Shown here: piece by piece, positions 34,554-42,142 of the stretch
Layout of the letters: each line of letters starts with the position of its first letter
Position numbering within the stretch: position 1 is the first letter of the stretch
Source of the DNA: Bog-473 sp963779735
Lineage (GTDB): Bacteria > Actinomycetota > Acidimicrobiia > Acidimicrobiales > RAAP-2
NCBI GenBank assembly: GCA_963779735.1
Contig: CAVZZJ010000001.1
Span: 248,001-312,000, forward strand
Direction: 5' to 3'
Length of the DNA: 64,000 bases
Program-made: the position numbers and the translations under genes
The notes under the pieces: generated by a model
Seen by the model: the letters and a program-made list of their open reading frames with translations, nothing else
What the model was told of the DNA's origin: nothing
Database searches by the model: none

Positions 34554-34628
34554 ATGAAGAAGCTTCTACTACTCCTGTTCATCGTCGGACTCGGCGTCGT
34601 CGCGGCGCGACGCCTGCGCGACGCCTGA
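34554..34628 (+). CDS. 24-residue single-span membrane microprotein
   Basis: The frame reads MKKLLLLLFIVGLGVVAARR and ends LRDA before TGA at 34626-34628. It has Lys-Lys, one hydrophobic span of about 14-16 residues and a basic cytoplasmic-type tail, the normal look of a small membrane protein. It recalls the start of the DLW-39 family microproteins of actinobacteria but lacks their second half. Support is composition, a -10-like hexamer and location in an otherwise empty gap. Confidence 0.45.
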   Translation: MKKLLLLLFIVGLGVVAARRLRDA

Positions 34629-34687
34629 CGCAGACCGTCTGATCCGCTCCGCCTGATCCCGGAGAGTCCGGGAATCTCGGTGCGCCT

Positions 34688-35485
34688 TCAGGCGGCGGCG
34701 CGCCCTCCCGACGAATGGCGGCCCCGTACACCGCGGCGCCACAGGATGAGGGCGGCCCCCGCCATGGCGAGGCTCGTCGTCACCACCGGTGTGGTGCGCC
34801 CGACCCGGTCACGTAGACGGACGGGCTTGGTGAAGCGCTTGGTCTCCCACCCCCGCTCACGGGCAACCTTGGCCAGGGCGCGGTCGGCGTTCACGGCCAC
34901 CGGCCGGCCGACGGCCTCGAGCATGGGCAGATCGGTCATGGAGTCCGAGTAGGCGCTGCTCGACGCCAGGTCGATCCCCGTGCGCTCGGCCAGTTCCCTG
35001 ATGGCGGCCGCCTTCTCCGGCCCGTAGGCGTAGAAGGCCATGCGGCCCGTGTAGCGACCCTCCGCATCGATCTCGCCGCGTGAGCAGATGGCACCGTCGA
35101 CGCCCAGCATGTCGGTGAGGGGGAGGACGATCTCCTCGGGCGACGCCGAGACCAGGTAGACCCGGTGCCCGGCCGCCCGGTGCAGCTCCATGAGCTCGAG
35201 GGCCTCGGCGTACATGATGGGCTCAATCGTGGCCAGCAACGTCTCCCGCACGATCTGGCGCACCTGGTCCCGGTCCCAGCCCTTCGTCATGGCCAGCATC
35301 GACTCGCGGACCCGCACCAACCGCTCCTCGTCGGCCCCGAAGTAGAGGTAGATGAGTTGGGAGAAGGCGGCCCGGGCCACCACCCTGCGATTAATGAGCC
35401 CACCCCTCAGGAAGGGGCGGCCGAAGGCGGCGATGGAGGCGCGGTCTATCACCGTCTTGTCGAGGTCGAAGAACGCCGCTTCCAT
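34688..35485 (-). CDS. HAD-IB family phosphatase with C-terminal membrane segment
   Basis: This 265-residue HAD hydrolase has motif I FFDLDKTVID with the nucleophile Asp, motif II LVSASPEEI, and motif III YGPEKAAAI followed by YSDSMTDLPMLE (motif IV). The C-terminus has a hydrophobic segment (TTSLAMAGAALILW) and a basic tail. It resembles the SerB-like HAD-IB phosphatases of actinobacteria that act on phospho-lipids or phosphoserine. ATG 35485 is chosen because TAGCAT lies 7 nt upstream (leaderless). Confidence 0.8.
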   Translation of the reverse strand: MEAAFFDLDKTVIDRASIAAFGRPFLRGGLINRRVVARAAFSQLIYLYFGADEERLVRVRESMLAMTKGWDRDQVRQIVRETLLATIEPIMYAEALELMELHRAAGHRVYLVSASPEEIVLPLTDMLGVDGAICSRGEIDAEGRYTGRMAFYAYGPEKAAAIRELAERTGIDLASSSAYSDSMTDLPMLEAVGRPVAVNADRALAKVARERGWETKRFTKPVRLRDRVGRTTPVVTTSLAMAGAALILWRRGVRGRHSSGGRAAA

Positions 35486-35492
35486 ACCCACC

Positions 35493-35498
35493 ATGCTA
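35493..35498 (-). promoter_or_regulatory. Leaderless -10 element for the HAD phosphatase
   Basis: TAGCAT on the minus strand is followed by 7 nt and ATG 35485. Confidence 0.4.
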
Positions 35499-35596
35499 AA
35501 GCTGTCCAGGTCAGATGCGTCGTCGCCCGTGACGGTTGGCCAAACGGGCCGCGACGGGGAGGTGCGCCTCCCCTCGCTCGGGCGCTGTGGACCGGG

Positions 35597-36258
35597 TCAG
35601 TCCCGGATGAAGAGGGTGTGCACGGCGTCCTCGGCGTCCGCCGTCGACAGCACCAGCACCTCGTCGCCCGACATGAGGACGGTGTCACCCCTGGGCACGA
35701 TCAGGCGGCTCTCGCGGACCACGGCGACCACCACGCCGTCGCGGGGAAAGGCCAGGTCGGCGATGGCCTTGCCGTTCGCCGGCGAGTCCTCGGCCAGGGT
35801 GATCTCCACCAGGTGGGCGGCCCCCCCCTCGAACTGCAGGAGCCTGACCAGGGACCCGACCGAGACGGCCTCCTCGACCAGCGCGGTGAGCAGCTGGGGC
35901 GTGCTGACCGAGACGTCGACCCCCCAGCTCTCGTTGAACAGCCACTGGTTCTTGGGGTGGTTCACCCGGGCCACCACCGGGGCACCGCGAACTCCTGCTT
36001 GGCCAGCAGGGAGATCACCAGGTTGTCCTCGTCGTCCCCGGTGGCCGCCACCACCACGTCGACCGTGGCCAGCCCGGCCGCGTCGAGCGACGACACCTCG
36101 CAGGCGTCGGCGGCGATCCACGTGACACCGAGCGTCGGTCGCAGGCGCTCCACCAGCTCGGGATCCTGCTCGAAGACCAGGACCTCGTGGCCGTTGGCGA
36201 ACAGGTCGGCGGCGATGGCCGTGCCGACGCTGCCGCCTCCGGCGATGGCCACCCTCAC
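35597..36258 (-). CDS. TrkA-type potassium-channel regulator, frameshifted
   Basis: The first half from GTG 36258 is an RCK_N Rossmann domain (VAIAGGGSVGTAIAADLFAN, VVAATGDDEDNLVISLLAKQ). After a missing base near 35985 the next frame continues VVARVNHPKNQWLFNESWGV and the RCK_C domain (VRESRLIVPRGDTVLMSGDE) to 35597. Joined length is about 220 residues, normal for TrkA. Its start overlaps the stop of the other TrkA gene (GTGA), so the two are coupled and probably form a heteromeric gating ring like mycobacterial CeoB/CeoC. Confidence 0.8.
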
Positions 36259-36911
36259 GCGGTCACATCCGGGTCCAGCACCGCATCGAGCTCCCGCCGG
36301 GCATCGTCCATGACCGCCACGTGGAGCACGTCGCCTTCCTGGCCCACCAGCTCACGGGCATCGAGCCGGGGTACGCCGGCTCGCGTCACCGCGACCAGGG
36401 TCAGCTGGCCGGGCACCTCCAGGTCCGCCAGCCGCCGCCCGGCCCAGGCATCGGGCAGCGAGCGGTCGAGCAGCGTGAGGTGGCCGGAGGGGTCGGACCA
36501 GTCGTCGGCGTCCACGTCGGGGAGAAGGCGCCGGCGGACCTGGTCGATGGTCCACGTGACCGTGGCCACGGTCGGGATGCCCAGGCGCTGGTAGATCTCG
36601 GCCCGGCGCGGATCGTAAATCCGGGCCACCACGTTGGGGATGAGGTAGGTCTCGCGGGCGATGCGCACCGTCAAGATGTTGGTGTTGTCGCCGCTGGTGA
36701 CCGCGGCCAGGGCGTCGGCCCCGATGGCCCCGGCCCGCTCCAGGTCGTCCCGGTCGAACCCCGATCCCACGATGCGCAGGCCGTCCCAGTCCTTCAGCCG
36801 CCGGAAAGCGCGTGCGTTCTTGTCCATGATGGCGACGGAGTGGCCCTCGGCGGCCAGGGAGACGGCCAGGCCGGAACCGACCCGGCCACACCCGACGACG
36901 ATCACGTGCAC
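36255..36911 (-). CDS. TrkA-type potassium-channel regulator
   Basis: This 218-residue protein has an RCK_N NAD-binding domain (VHVIVVGCGRVGSGLAVSLA, ALAAVTSGDNTNILTVRIA) and an RCK_C domain (ADLEVPGQLTLVAVTRAGVP, EGDVLHVAVM). GTG 36911 is preferred because the Rossmann fold starts there. It forms a coupled pair with the downstream TrkA gene and is divergent from the APC permease gene, the same neighbourhood as ceoB/ceoC and Rv2690c in M. tuberculosis as I recall it. No TrkH/Ktr channel gene is visible here. Confidence 0.85.
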   Translation of the reverse strand: MHVIVVGCGRVGSGLAVSLAAEGHSVAIMDKNARAFRRLKDWDGLRIVGSGFDRDDLERAGAIGADALAAVTSGDNTNILTVRIARETYLIPNVVARIYDPRRAEIYQRLGIPTVATVTWTIDQVRRRLLPDVDADDWSDPSGHLTLLDRSLPDAWAGRRLADLEVPGQLTLVAVTRAGVPRLDARELVGQEGDVLHVAVMDDARRELDAVLDPDVTA

Positions 36912-36990
36912 GCCACAGCACAACACGTGACGCCCCCCTGTGCAAAGAGGCGGCGCCCGCCGAGAGATACGAGCCCCCACCGTTTGCTCC

Positions 36991-36996
36991 TACTGT
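36991..36996 (+). promoter_or_regulatory. Leaderless -10 element for the APC permease
   Basis: TACTGT is followed by 6 nt and GTG 37003. Confidence 0.4.
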
Positions 36997-37002
36997 GTGC
37001 TG

Positions 37003-39462
37003 GTGCCCAGCCCCGGTCCGACCCCGCCGGCGTTCATCCCGGGCGTGGCGGCGGACAGCATCCCCGAGCGGCGGCGCTACCGGTTGAAGAACAAGCTGCT
37101 CGGGCCGCCGCTGGTCACAGAGCAGCTCAGCTCCGAGCGCCTCGGCCGTCCGACGGCGCTCGGGGTGCTGGCACCGGACTGCATCTCGTCGTCGGCCTAC
37201 GGCACCGAGGAGATGCTGACCCAGCTGATCCCCGCCATCGGGCTGGGCGCCTTCATCCTCGTCGTCCCCATCACCCTGGCCATCCTCGGTGTCCTGTTCT
37301 TCGTCACCCTCTCGTACCTCGACGTGATCCAGTACTACACCAAGGCCGGCGGGGCCTACGTCGTGGCGAGGGACAACTTCGGGCCCAAGATCGCCCAGAT
37401 CGCCGCCGTGGCGCTGCTGATCGACTACACCGTGACCGTCGCCGTCCAGACGTCGGCGGGCACGGCGGCCCTCACCAGCGCCGTTCCGAGCCTGGCCAAC
37501 ACCTTCGACACGGTGGCGATCACCGTCGGGGTCATCTTGGTGCTCCTGTACGGCAACCTGCGGGGCATCCGCGAGGCCGGGAAGTTCTTCGCCTTCCCGA
37601 TGTACTTCTACGTGTTCTCGCTGGGCACCGTCATCGTCGCGGGCTACATCAAAGAAGCACTCGGCCAGCTCCAGCAGATTCCCCTCCCCCCCGAGAACGA
37701 GATCTTCGGGGGGCACATGGGCACCCCGGGCCAGGGCTGGTTGATGGGACTGGCCTTCATCACCCTCCTGCGCTCCTTCGCCAACGGCGGCTCGTCGCTC
37801 ACCGGTCTGGAGGCCATCTCCAACGGGGTGGGCAGCTTCCGCCGCCCGGAGTCGGTGCACGCCCGCCAGACCCTGGTCGTCATGAGCTCGGTGCTGGCCT
37901 TCCTGGTCCTGGGGACCACGCTGTTGGCCCGCTGGACCCACGCCGTGCCCTACCAGGTGGGCTCACCCACCGTGGTCTCCCAAGAGGTGCAGGCCGTCTT
38001 CGGCCGGGGGGCCATCTACTTCATCGTGCAGCTGGCCACCATGCTCATCCTCTACACCGGCGGCAACACCAGCTTCAATGGCTTCCCCTTCCTGGCCAAC
38101 TTCGTCGCCGAGGACCACTTCCTGCCCCGGCAGCTCACCAGACGGGGGCACCGACTGGCCTTCTCCAACGGGATCCTCGTGCTGGCGGCGGTGTCGGTCG
38201 CGCTGGTGCTGGCCTACAAGGCCCAGGTGAACGGCCTGGTGGCCCTCTACGCCATCGGCGTGTTCACCGGCTTCACCATGGCCGGGGCGGGCATGGTGAA
38301 GCATCACACGACGCAGAAGGGGGCGCACTGGCGCCGCGGCGTGGCGGTCAACGGGTTCTCGGCCTTCTTGTCGGGCCTGGTCGTCGTCATCTTTCTCGTG
38401 GCCAAGTTCAAGGAGGGGGCATGGCTGATCGCCGTCGTGGGCCCACTGCTCTACATCGGTCTGATCCGTTTGCACCGCCAGTACCGGATTGAGGAGGAGC
38501 TGCTCGAGACGGGGGCGGTGGAGGCGACCGAGGCGCCCATCCTGCGCCGCCACGTCGTGGTCGTCCTGGTCGACCGCCTCGATATGGCCACCGCCCGCGC
38601 TCTGCAGTACGCCCGCGCCCTGACCCCCGACGACCTGCGCGCCGTGCACTTCGACATCGACTCGACCGAAGCCCGCGCCCTCGAGGAGGAGTGGGGACGG
38701 GTCGGCCTGGCCCGGCTCCCGCTCGACATCATTGAGTGTCCGGACCGACGGCTGGCCCGGGCGGCCATTGAGCTGGTGGCCGACGCCACCCTCGACGGCG
38801 ACACCGAGTGCACCGTCCTGCTGCCCCGGCGCAGCTACTCCCGCGTGTGGCAGCGTTTCCTGCACGACCGCACGGCGGACAAGATCGCCGCCGTCCTCTC
38901 CCAGGTTCCCCACGTCAGCGCCACCATCATCCCCTACAACCTGCCCGGACACTTCGGGGAGAAGGCGCGCCGCTACGGGCAGTCGGTGCAGCGGGAACGG
39001 CTCGCCGCGCCCCCCGCCGAGGACGGGGCATCCCTCGAGGGCCAAGACGCCGCACCCGCCGGAACCGCGGCCCGCACCGCCGGGGACCGGGCAACGGTTC
39101 GCCGCGACGCCCAGCGCAAGGCCACCGTGGTGTCCCTGGCCGACGACGCGCTGGCCCGCCGCGCCGGGGCCGTCACCTACATCGCCGACGCCGTGCCCCG
39201 CCAGCGGGTCAAGGTGGCCGGACGGGTCAAGTCGGTGCGCGTCCAGCCCCGGGCGGGAACCTCGAATCTCGAGTGTGTGCTGAACGACGGCACCGGCGGC
39301 CTGCTCCTGGTCTTCCAGGGACGCCCGAAGATCGCCGGGATAGAGCCTGGGGCGCGCCTGGTGGCCGAGGGGATGGTGGGTGCGTGGGGCCGCCGGCCGG
39401 CCATGCTCAACCCCTCCTTCGAGCTGGTGTCGGGAGCGGCCCAGAATGCCGCCGGTGATTGA
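37003..39462 (+). CDS. APC-superfamily permease fused to an OB-fold domain
   Basis: This is an 819-residue protein. About residues 45-510 form an APC-type permease with twelve or so hydrophobic segments (GTEEMLTQLIPAIGLGAFIL, YYTKAGGAYVVARDNFGPKI, GGNTSFNGFPFLAN). A cytoplasmic region (HVVVVLVDRLDMATARALQY) resembling USP/cytoplasmic domains of related permeases follows. The last 90 residues are an OB-fold of the tRNA-anti type (QRVKVAGRVKSVRVQPRAG, LECVLNDGTGGLLLVFQGR). In mycobacteria the permease and the OB-fold protein are separate genes in the same neighbourhood, so this looks like a fusion. Transported substrate unknown. Confidence 0.75.
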   Translation: MPSPGPTPPAFIPGVAADSIPERRRYRLKNKLLGPPLVTEQLSSERLGRPTALGVLAPDCISSSAYGTEEMLTQLIPAIGLGAFILVVPITLAILGVLFFVTLSYLDVIQYYTKAGGAYVVARDNFGPKIAQIAAVALLIDYTVTVAVQTSAGTAALTSAVPSLANTFDTVAITVGVILVLLYGNLRGIREAGKFFAFPMYFYVFSLGTVIVAGYIKEALGQLQQIPLPPENEIFGGHMGTPGQGWLMGLAFITLLRSFANGGSSLTGLEAISNGVGSFRRPESVHARQTLVVMSSVLAFLVLGTTLLARWTHAVPYQVGSPTVVSQEVQAVFGRGAIYFIVQLATMLILYTGGNTSFNGFPFLANFVAEDHFLPRQLTRRGHRLAFSNGILVLAAVSVALVLAYKAQVNGLVALYAIGVFTGFTMAGAGMVKHHTTQKGAHWRRGVAVNGFSAFLSGLVVVIFLVAKFKEGAWLIAVVGPLLYIGLIRLHRQYRIEEELLETGAVEATEAPILRRHVVVVLVDRLDMATARALQYARALTPDDLRAVHFDIDSTEARALEEEWGRVGLARLPLDIIECPDRRLARAAIELVADATLDGDTECTVLLPRRSYSRVWQRFLHDRTADKIAAVLSQVPHVSATIIPYNLPGHFGEKARRYGQSVQRERLAAPPAEDGASLEGQDAAPAGTAARTAGDRATVRRDAQRKATVVSLADDALARRAGAVTYIADAVPRQRVKVAGRVKSVRVQPRAGTSNLECVLNDGTGGLLLVFQGRPKIAGIEPGARLVAEGMVGAWGRRPAMLNPSFELVSGAAQNAAGD

Positions 39463-39478
39463 CGCCCTACGTCGAAGC

Positions 39479-39507
39479 TTGCTCGGGCATCCCACAGTCG
39501 CTAACGT
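39479..39507 (+). promoter_or_regulatory. Candidate sigma-A promoter for the pyrophosphatase gene
   Basis: TTGCTC (39479-39484), a 17-nt spacer and TAACGT (39502-39507) fit an actinobacterial housekeeping promoter. Transcription from about 39514 would leave a leader of about 160 nt before ATG 39676. Confidence 0.4.
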
Positions 39508-39675
39508 GCCCCCGGCCCGTCGTCGGGTGCATAAGAGAACGCGCGCCTCCGACCAGGGAGCACAGCAGCATCGACCACCTCCGGGGTGTGACAGTCGCCG
39601 CACCCGATGGCGAAGAGGCTCGCCATACACGGCCACGCCTTTGGGACGGACCGAAGAAGAAAGGGCTCACCAGGC

Positions 39676-42003
39676 ATGATCAACCTCCTCGCAGCCGGCA
39701 ACGGTGGATACCAGAACTTCCACCTCGCTGCAACGGACAAGACCTGGCTGTACATCTGCCTGGCCGCCGGCGTCGTCGGCATCGGGGCGGGCCTCTTGCT
39801 GGCCCGCAACGTGCTGGCGGCCGACAGCGGGACGGCGAAGATGAAGGAGATCGCCTTGGCGATTCAGGAAGGGGCCCAGGCCTTCCTCAAGCGCCAGTTC
39901 GGGACCATCGTCATCATCGTCGTTCCCCTGGCCATCCTCATCTTCTTCACCGCCACCAAGGTCGTCCGCCCCGACGGCTCCATCGCCCTCTCCTTCTCCC
40001 AGGACGGGCTCTACCGCGTGATCTGCTTCCTCTTCGGTGCGACCTTCTCCGGCCTGACCGGTTTCATCGGCATGAGCATCGCCGTGCGGGGCAACGTCCG
40101 TACAGCGGCGGCGGCCTCCCGCGGCGGCGGCATGGCCGGCGCGCTGCGGGTGGCCTTCCGCACCGGAGCGGTCACCGGCATGCTCTGCGTCGGGCTGGGC
40201 CTGGTCGGTGCCACGGCCATCGTGCTCATCTTCCAGAACTCGGCGACGGCCGTCCTCATCGGCTTCGCCTTCGGTGCCTCGCTGCTGGCGCTCTTCATGC
40301 GGGTCGGGGGTGGGATCTTCACCAAGGCGGCCGACGTCGGGGCCGACCTGGTGGGCAAGGTGGAGGCGGGCATCCCCGAAGACGATCCCCGCAACGCGGC
40401 GACCATCGCCGACAACGTGGGCGACAACGTCGGCGACTGCGCCGGCATGGCGGCCGACCTCTTCGAGTCCTACGAGATCACCATCATCTCGTCTCTCATC
40501 CTCGGTTATGCGGCCTTCAACGTGCACGGCCGCAACGCCACCCCCGCCGTGCTCTTCCCGCTCATCGTCCCCGCCATCGGGATCTTCGCCTCGGTCGTCG
40601 GCGTCCTGGTGGTCCGGGCGCGGGCAAAGGACCGCAATGCGCTCTCGCCCATCAACCGGGGTTTCTGGTCGGCCGCGCTGCTCACCGTGATCGGCACCTT
40701 CTTCGTGGCCCAGTACTACGTCCACGATCTCAAGGTCTTCTACGCCGTGCTGACCGGGGTGGTGCTCTCCCTCGTGGCCAGCCAGATCACCGAGCAGTTC
40801 ACCTCGACCGAGCGGGGCCCGGTCAAGGAGATCGCCGCGTCGACCCGCACAGGGCCGGCCACCACCGTGCTCTCGGGCATCTCCATCGGGCTGGAGTCCT
40901 CGGTGTGGGCCATCATCGCCATCGCCATCGCTATCGGCGTGGCCATCGGGCTGGGCGACGGCAACATCGAGCTGACGTTCTACCTCGTGGCCCTCATCGG
41001 CATCGGCCTGCTGGCCACCGCCGGCATGGTGGTCTCCGAGGACAGCTTCGGTCCCGTCTCGGACAACGCGGCGGGCATCGCCGAGATGTCCGGGGAGTTC
41101 ACCGGCGATGCCGAGCGCATCATGGTCAGCCTCGACGCCGTGGGCAACACCACCAAGGCCATCACCAAGGGGGTGGCCATCGGGTCGGCGGTCATCGCCG
41201 CCGTGGCCCTCTTCGCCTCGTTCATCGAGACCATCGGCGAGCAGATCCCCAGCCTGCACGCCAGCGGCGCCAAGCTCTTCTCGATCATCCAGATCAACGT
41301 GGCCAACCCGACCACCTTCATCGGCCTCCTGATCGGTGGGTCGGTGGCCTTCCTCTTCTCCTCGCTGGCCATACGGGCCGTCGGGCGTTCGGCCGGCACC
41401 GTGGTCCTCGAGGTGCGGCGCCAGTTCCGCGAGCACCCCGGGATCATGGACTACACCGAGAAGCCGGAGTACGGCCGGGTCATCTCCATCTGTACGGCGG
41501 CGTCCCAGCGCGAGCTGGCCACCCCGGCCCTCCTGGCCATCCTGACCCCGGTCATCGTGGGCTTCGGCATCAACTACCTGGCCCTCGGGGCCTTCCTGGC
41601 CGGGACCATCCTGACCGGGCAGCTCATGGCCAACACGCTCTCCAACTCCGGCGGGGCCTGGGACAACGCCAAGAAGTACATAGAGGACGGCAACGAGGGC
41701 GGCAAGGGCTCGGAGGCCCACAAGGCCGCCGTCATCGGCGACACGGTGGGTGACCCCTTCAAGGACACCGCCGGCCCGGCGCTGAACCCCATGGTCAAGG
41801 TGATGAACCTGGTCTCGCTGCTGATCCTGCCCGCCGTGATCTCGTTGCGCCACCACACGGGCGATCGCTACGCCATCGCCGCCGTCTCGCTGGTGATCCT
41901 GCTGGCCGCCCTCGCCTTCTCCAAGCGCGACACCGAGCCCATGGACGCCGTGGCGCCCGCCGTTGAGGCCCCGGCCCCCGTGGCCGTGGCCTCGGGCGAC
42001 TGA
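39676..42003 (+). CDS. hppA: Membrane H+-translocating pyrophosphatase
   Basis: This is a 775-residue integral membrane pump with about 16 spans that couples pyrophosphate hydrolysis to ion export. The substrate motifs are clear: VGADLVGKVEAGIPEDDPRN, then DNVGDNVGDCAGMAADLF, and late in the protein VIGDTVGDPFKDTAGPALNP. The motif GNTTKAITKG near residue 490 has Lys where K+-dependent enzymes have Ala, which predicts a K+-independent, proton-pumping type. ATG 39676 is chosen for the normal N-terminus (INLLAAGNG). Confidence 0.9.
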   Translation: MINLLAAGNGGYQNFHLAATDKTWLYICLAAGVVGIGAGLLLARNVLAADSGTAKMKEIALAIQEGAQAFLKRQFGTIVIIVVPLAILIFFTATKVVRPDGSIALSFSQDGLYRVICFLFGATFSGLTGFIGMSIAVRGNVRTAAAASRGGGMAGALRVAFRTGAVTGMLCVGLGLVGATAIVLIFQNSATAVLIGFAFGASLLALFMRVGGGIFTKAADVGADLVGKVEAGIPEDDPRNAATIADNVGDNVGDCAGMAADLFESYEITIISSLILGYAAFNVHGRNATPAVLFPLIVPAIGIFASVVGVLVVRARAKDRNALSPINRGFWSAALLTVIGTFFVAQYYVHDLKVFYAVLTGVVLSLVASQITEQFTSTERGPVKEIAASTRTGPATTVLSGISIGLESSVWAIIAIAIAIGVAIGLGDGNIELTFYLVALIGIGLLATAGMVVSEDSFGPVSDNAAGIAEMSGEFTGDAERIMVSLDAVGNTTKAITKGVAIGSAVIAAVALFASFIETIGEQIPSLHASGAKLFSIIQINVANPTTFIGLLIGGSVAFLFSSLAIRAVGRSAGTVVLEVRRQFREHPGIMDYTEKPEYGRVISICTAASQRELATPALLAILTPVIVGFGINYLALGAFLAGTILTGQLMANTLSNSGGAWDNAKKYIEDGNEGGKGSEAHKAAVIGDTVGDPFKDTAGPALNPMVKVMNLVSLLILPAVISLRHHTGDRYAIAAVSLVILLAALAFSKRDTEPMDAVAPAVEAPAPVAVASGD

Positions 42004-42059
42004 CCTGGTCGGCTCCCCCGTACCTCCCCGGACCGTGGCGTGCCGGCGGCATCCCGGCC

Positions 42060-42088
42060 TTGACAGGCGGGTGGCGGACCTTCAACCT
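42060..42088 (+). promoter_or_regulatory. Weak candidate promoter for topA
   Basis: TTGACA (42060-42065) is followed by 17 nt and CAACCT, a poor -10. Only the -35 is convincing. Confidence 0.25.
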
Positions 42089-42142
42089 TCTGGACCATGC
42101 GAACCCGACGGAGCGATGAGTTGAGGGCCGGGTGGCAGAGCC

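Noticed and set aside
37963..39636. 557-codon frame antisense to the permease
   Set aside because: Shadow of the high-GC third positions of the permease gene.
39667..41856. 729-codon open frame antisense to the pyrophosphatase gene
   Set aside because: It is a GC-skew shadow: His/Gly/Asp-rich composition with no domain, opposite an unmistakable family protein.
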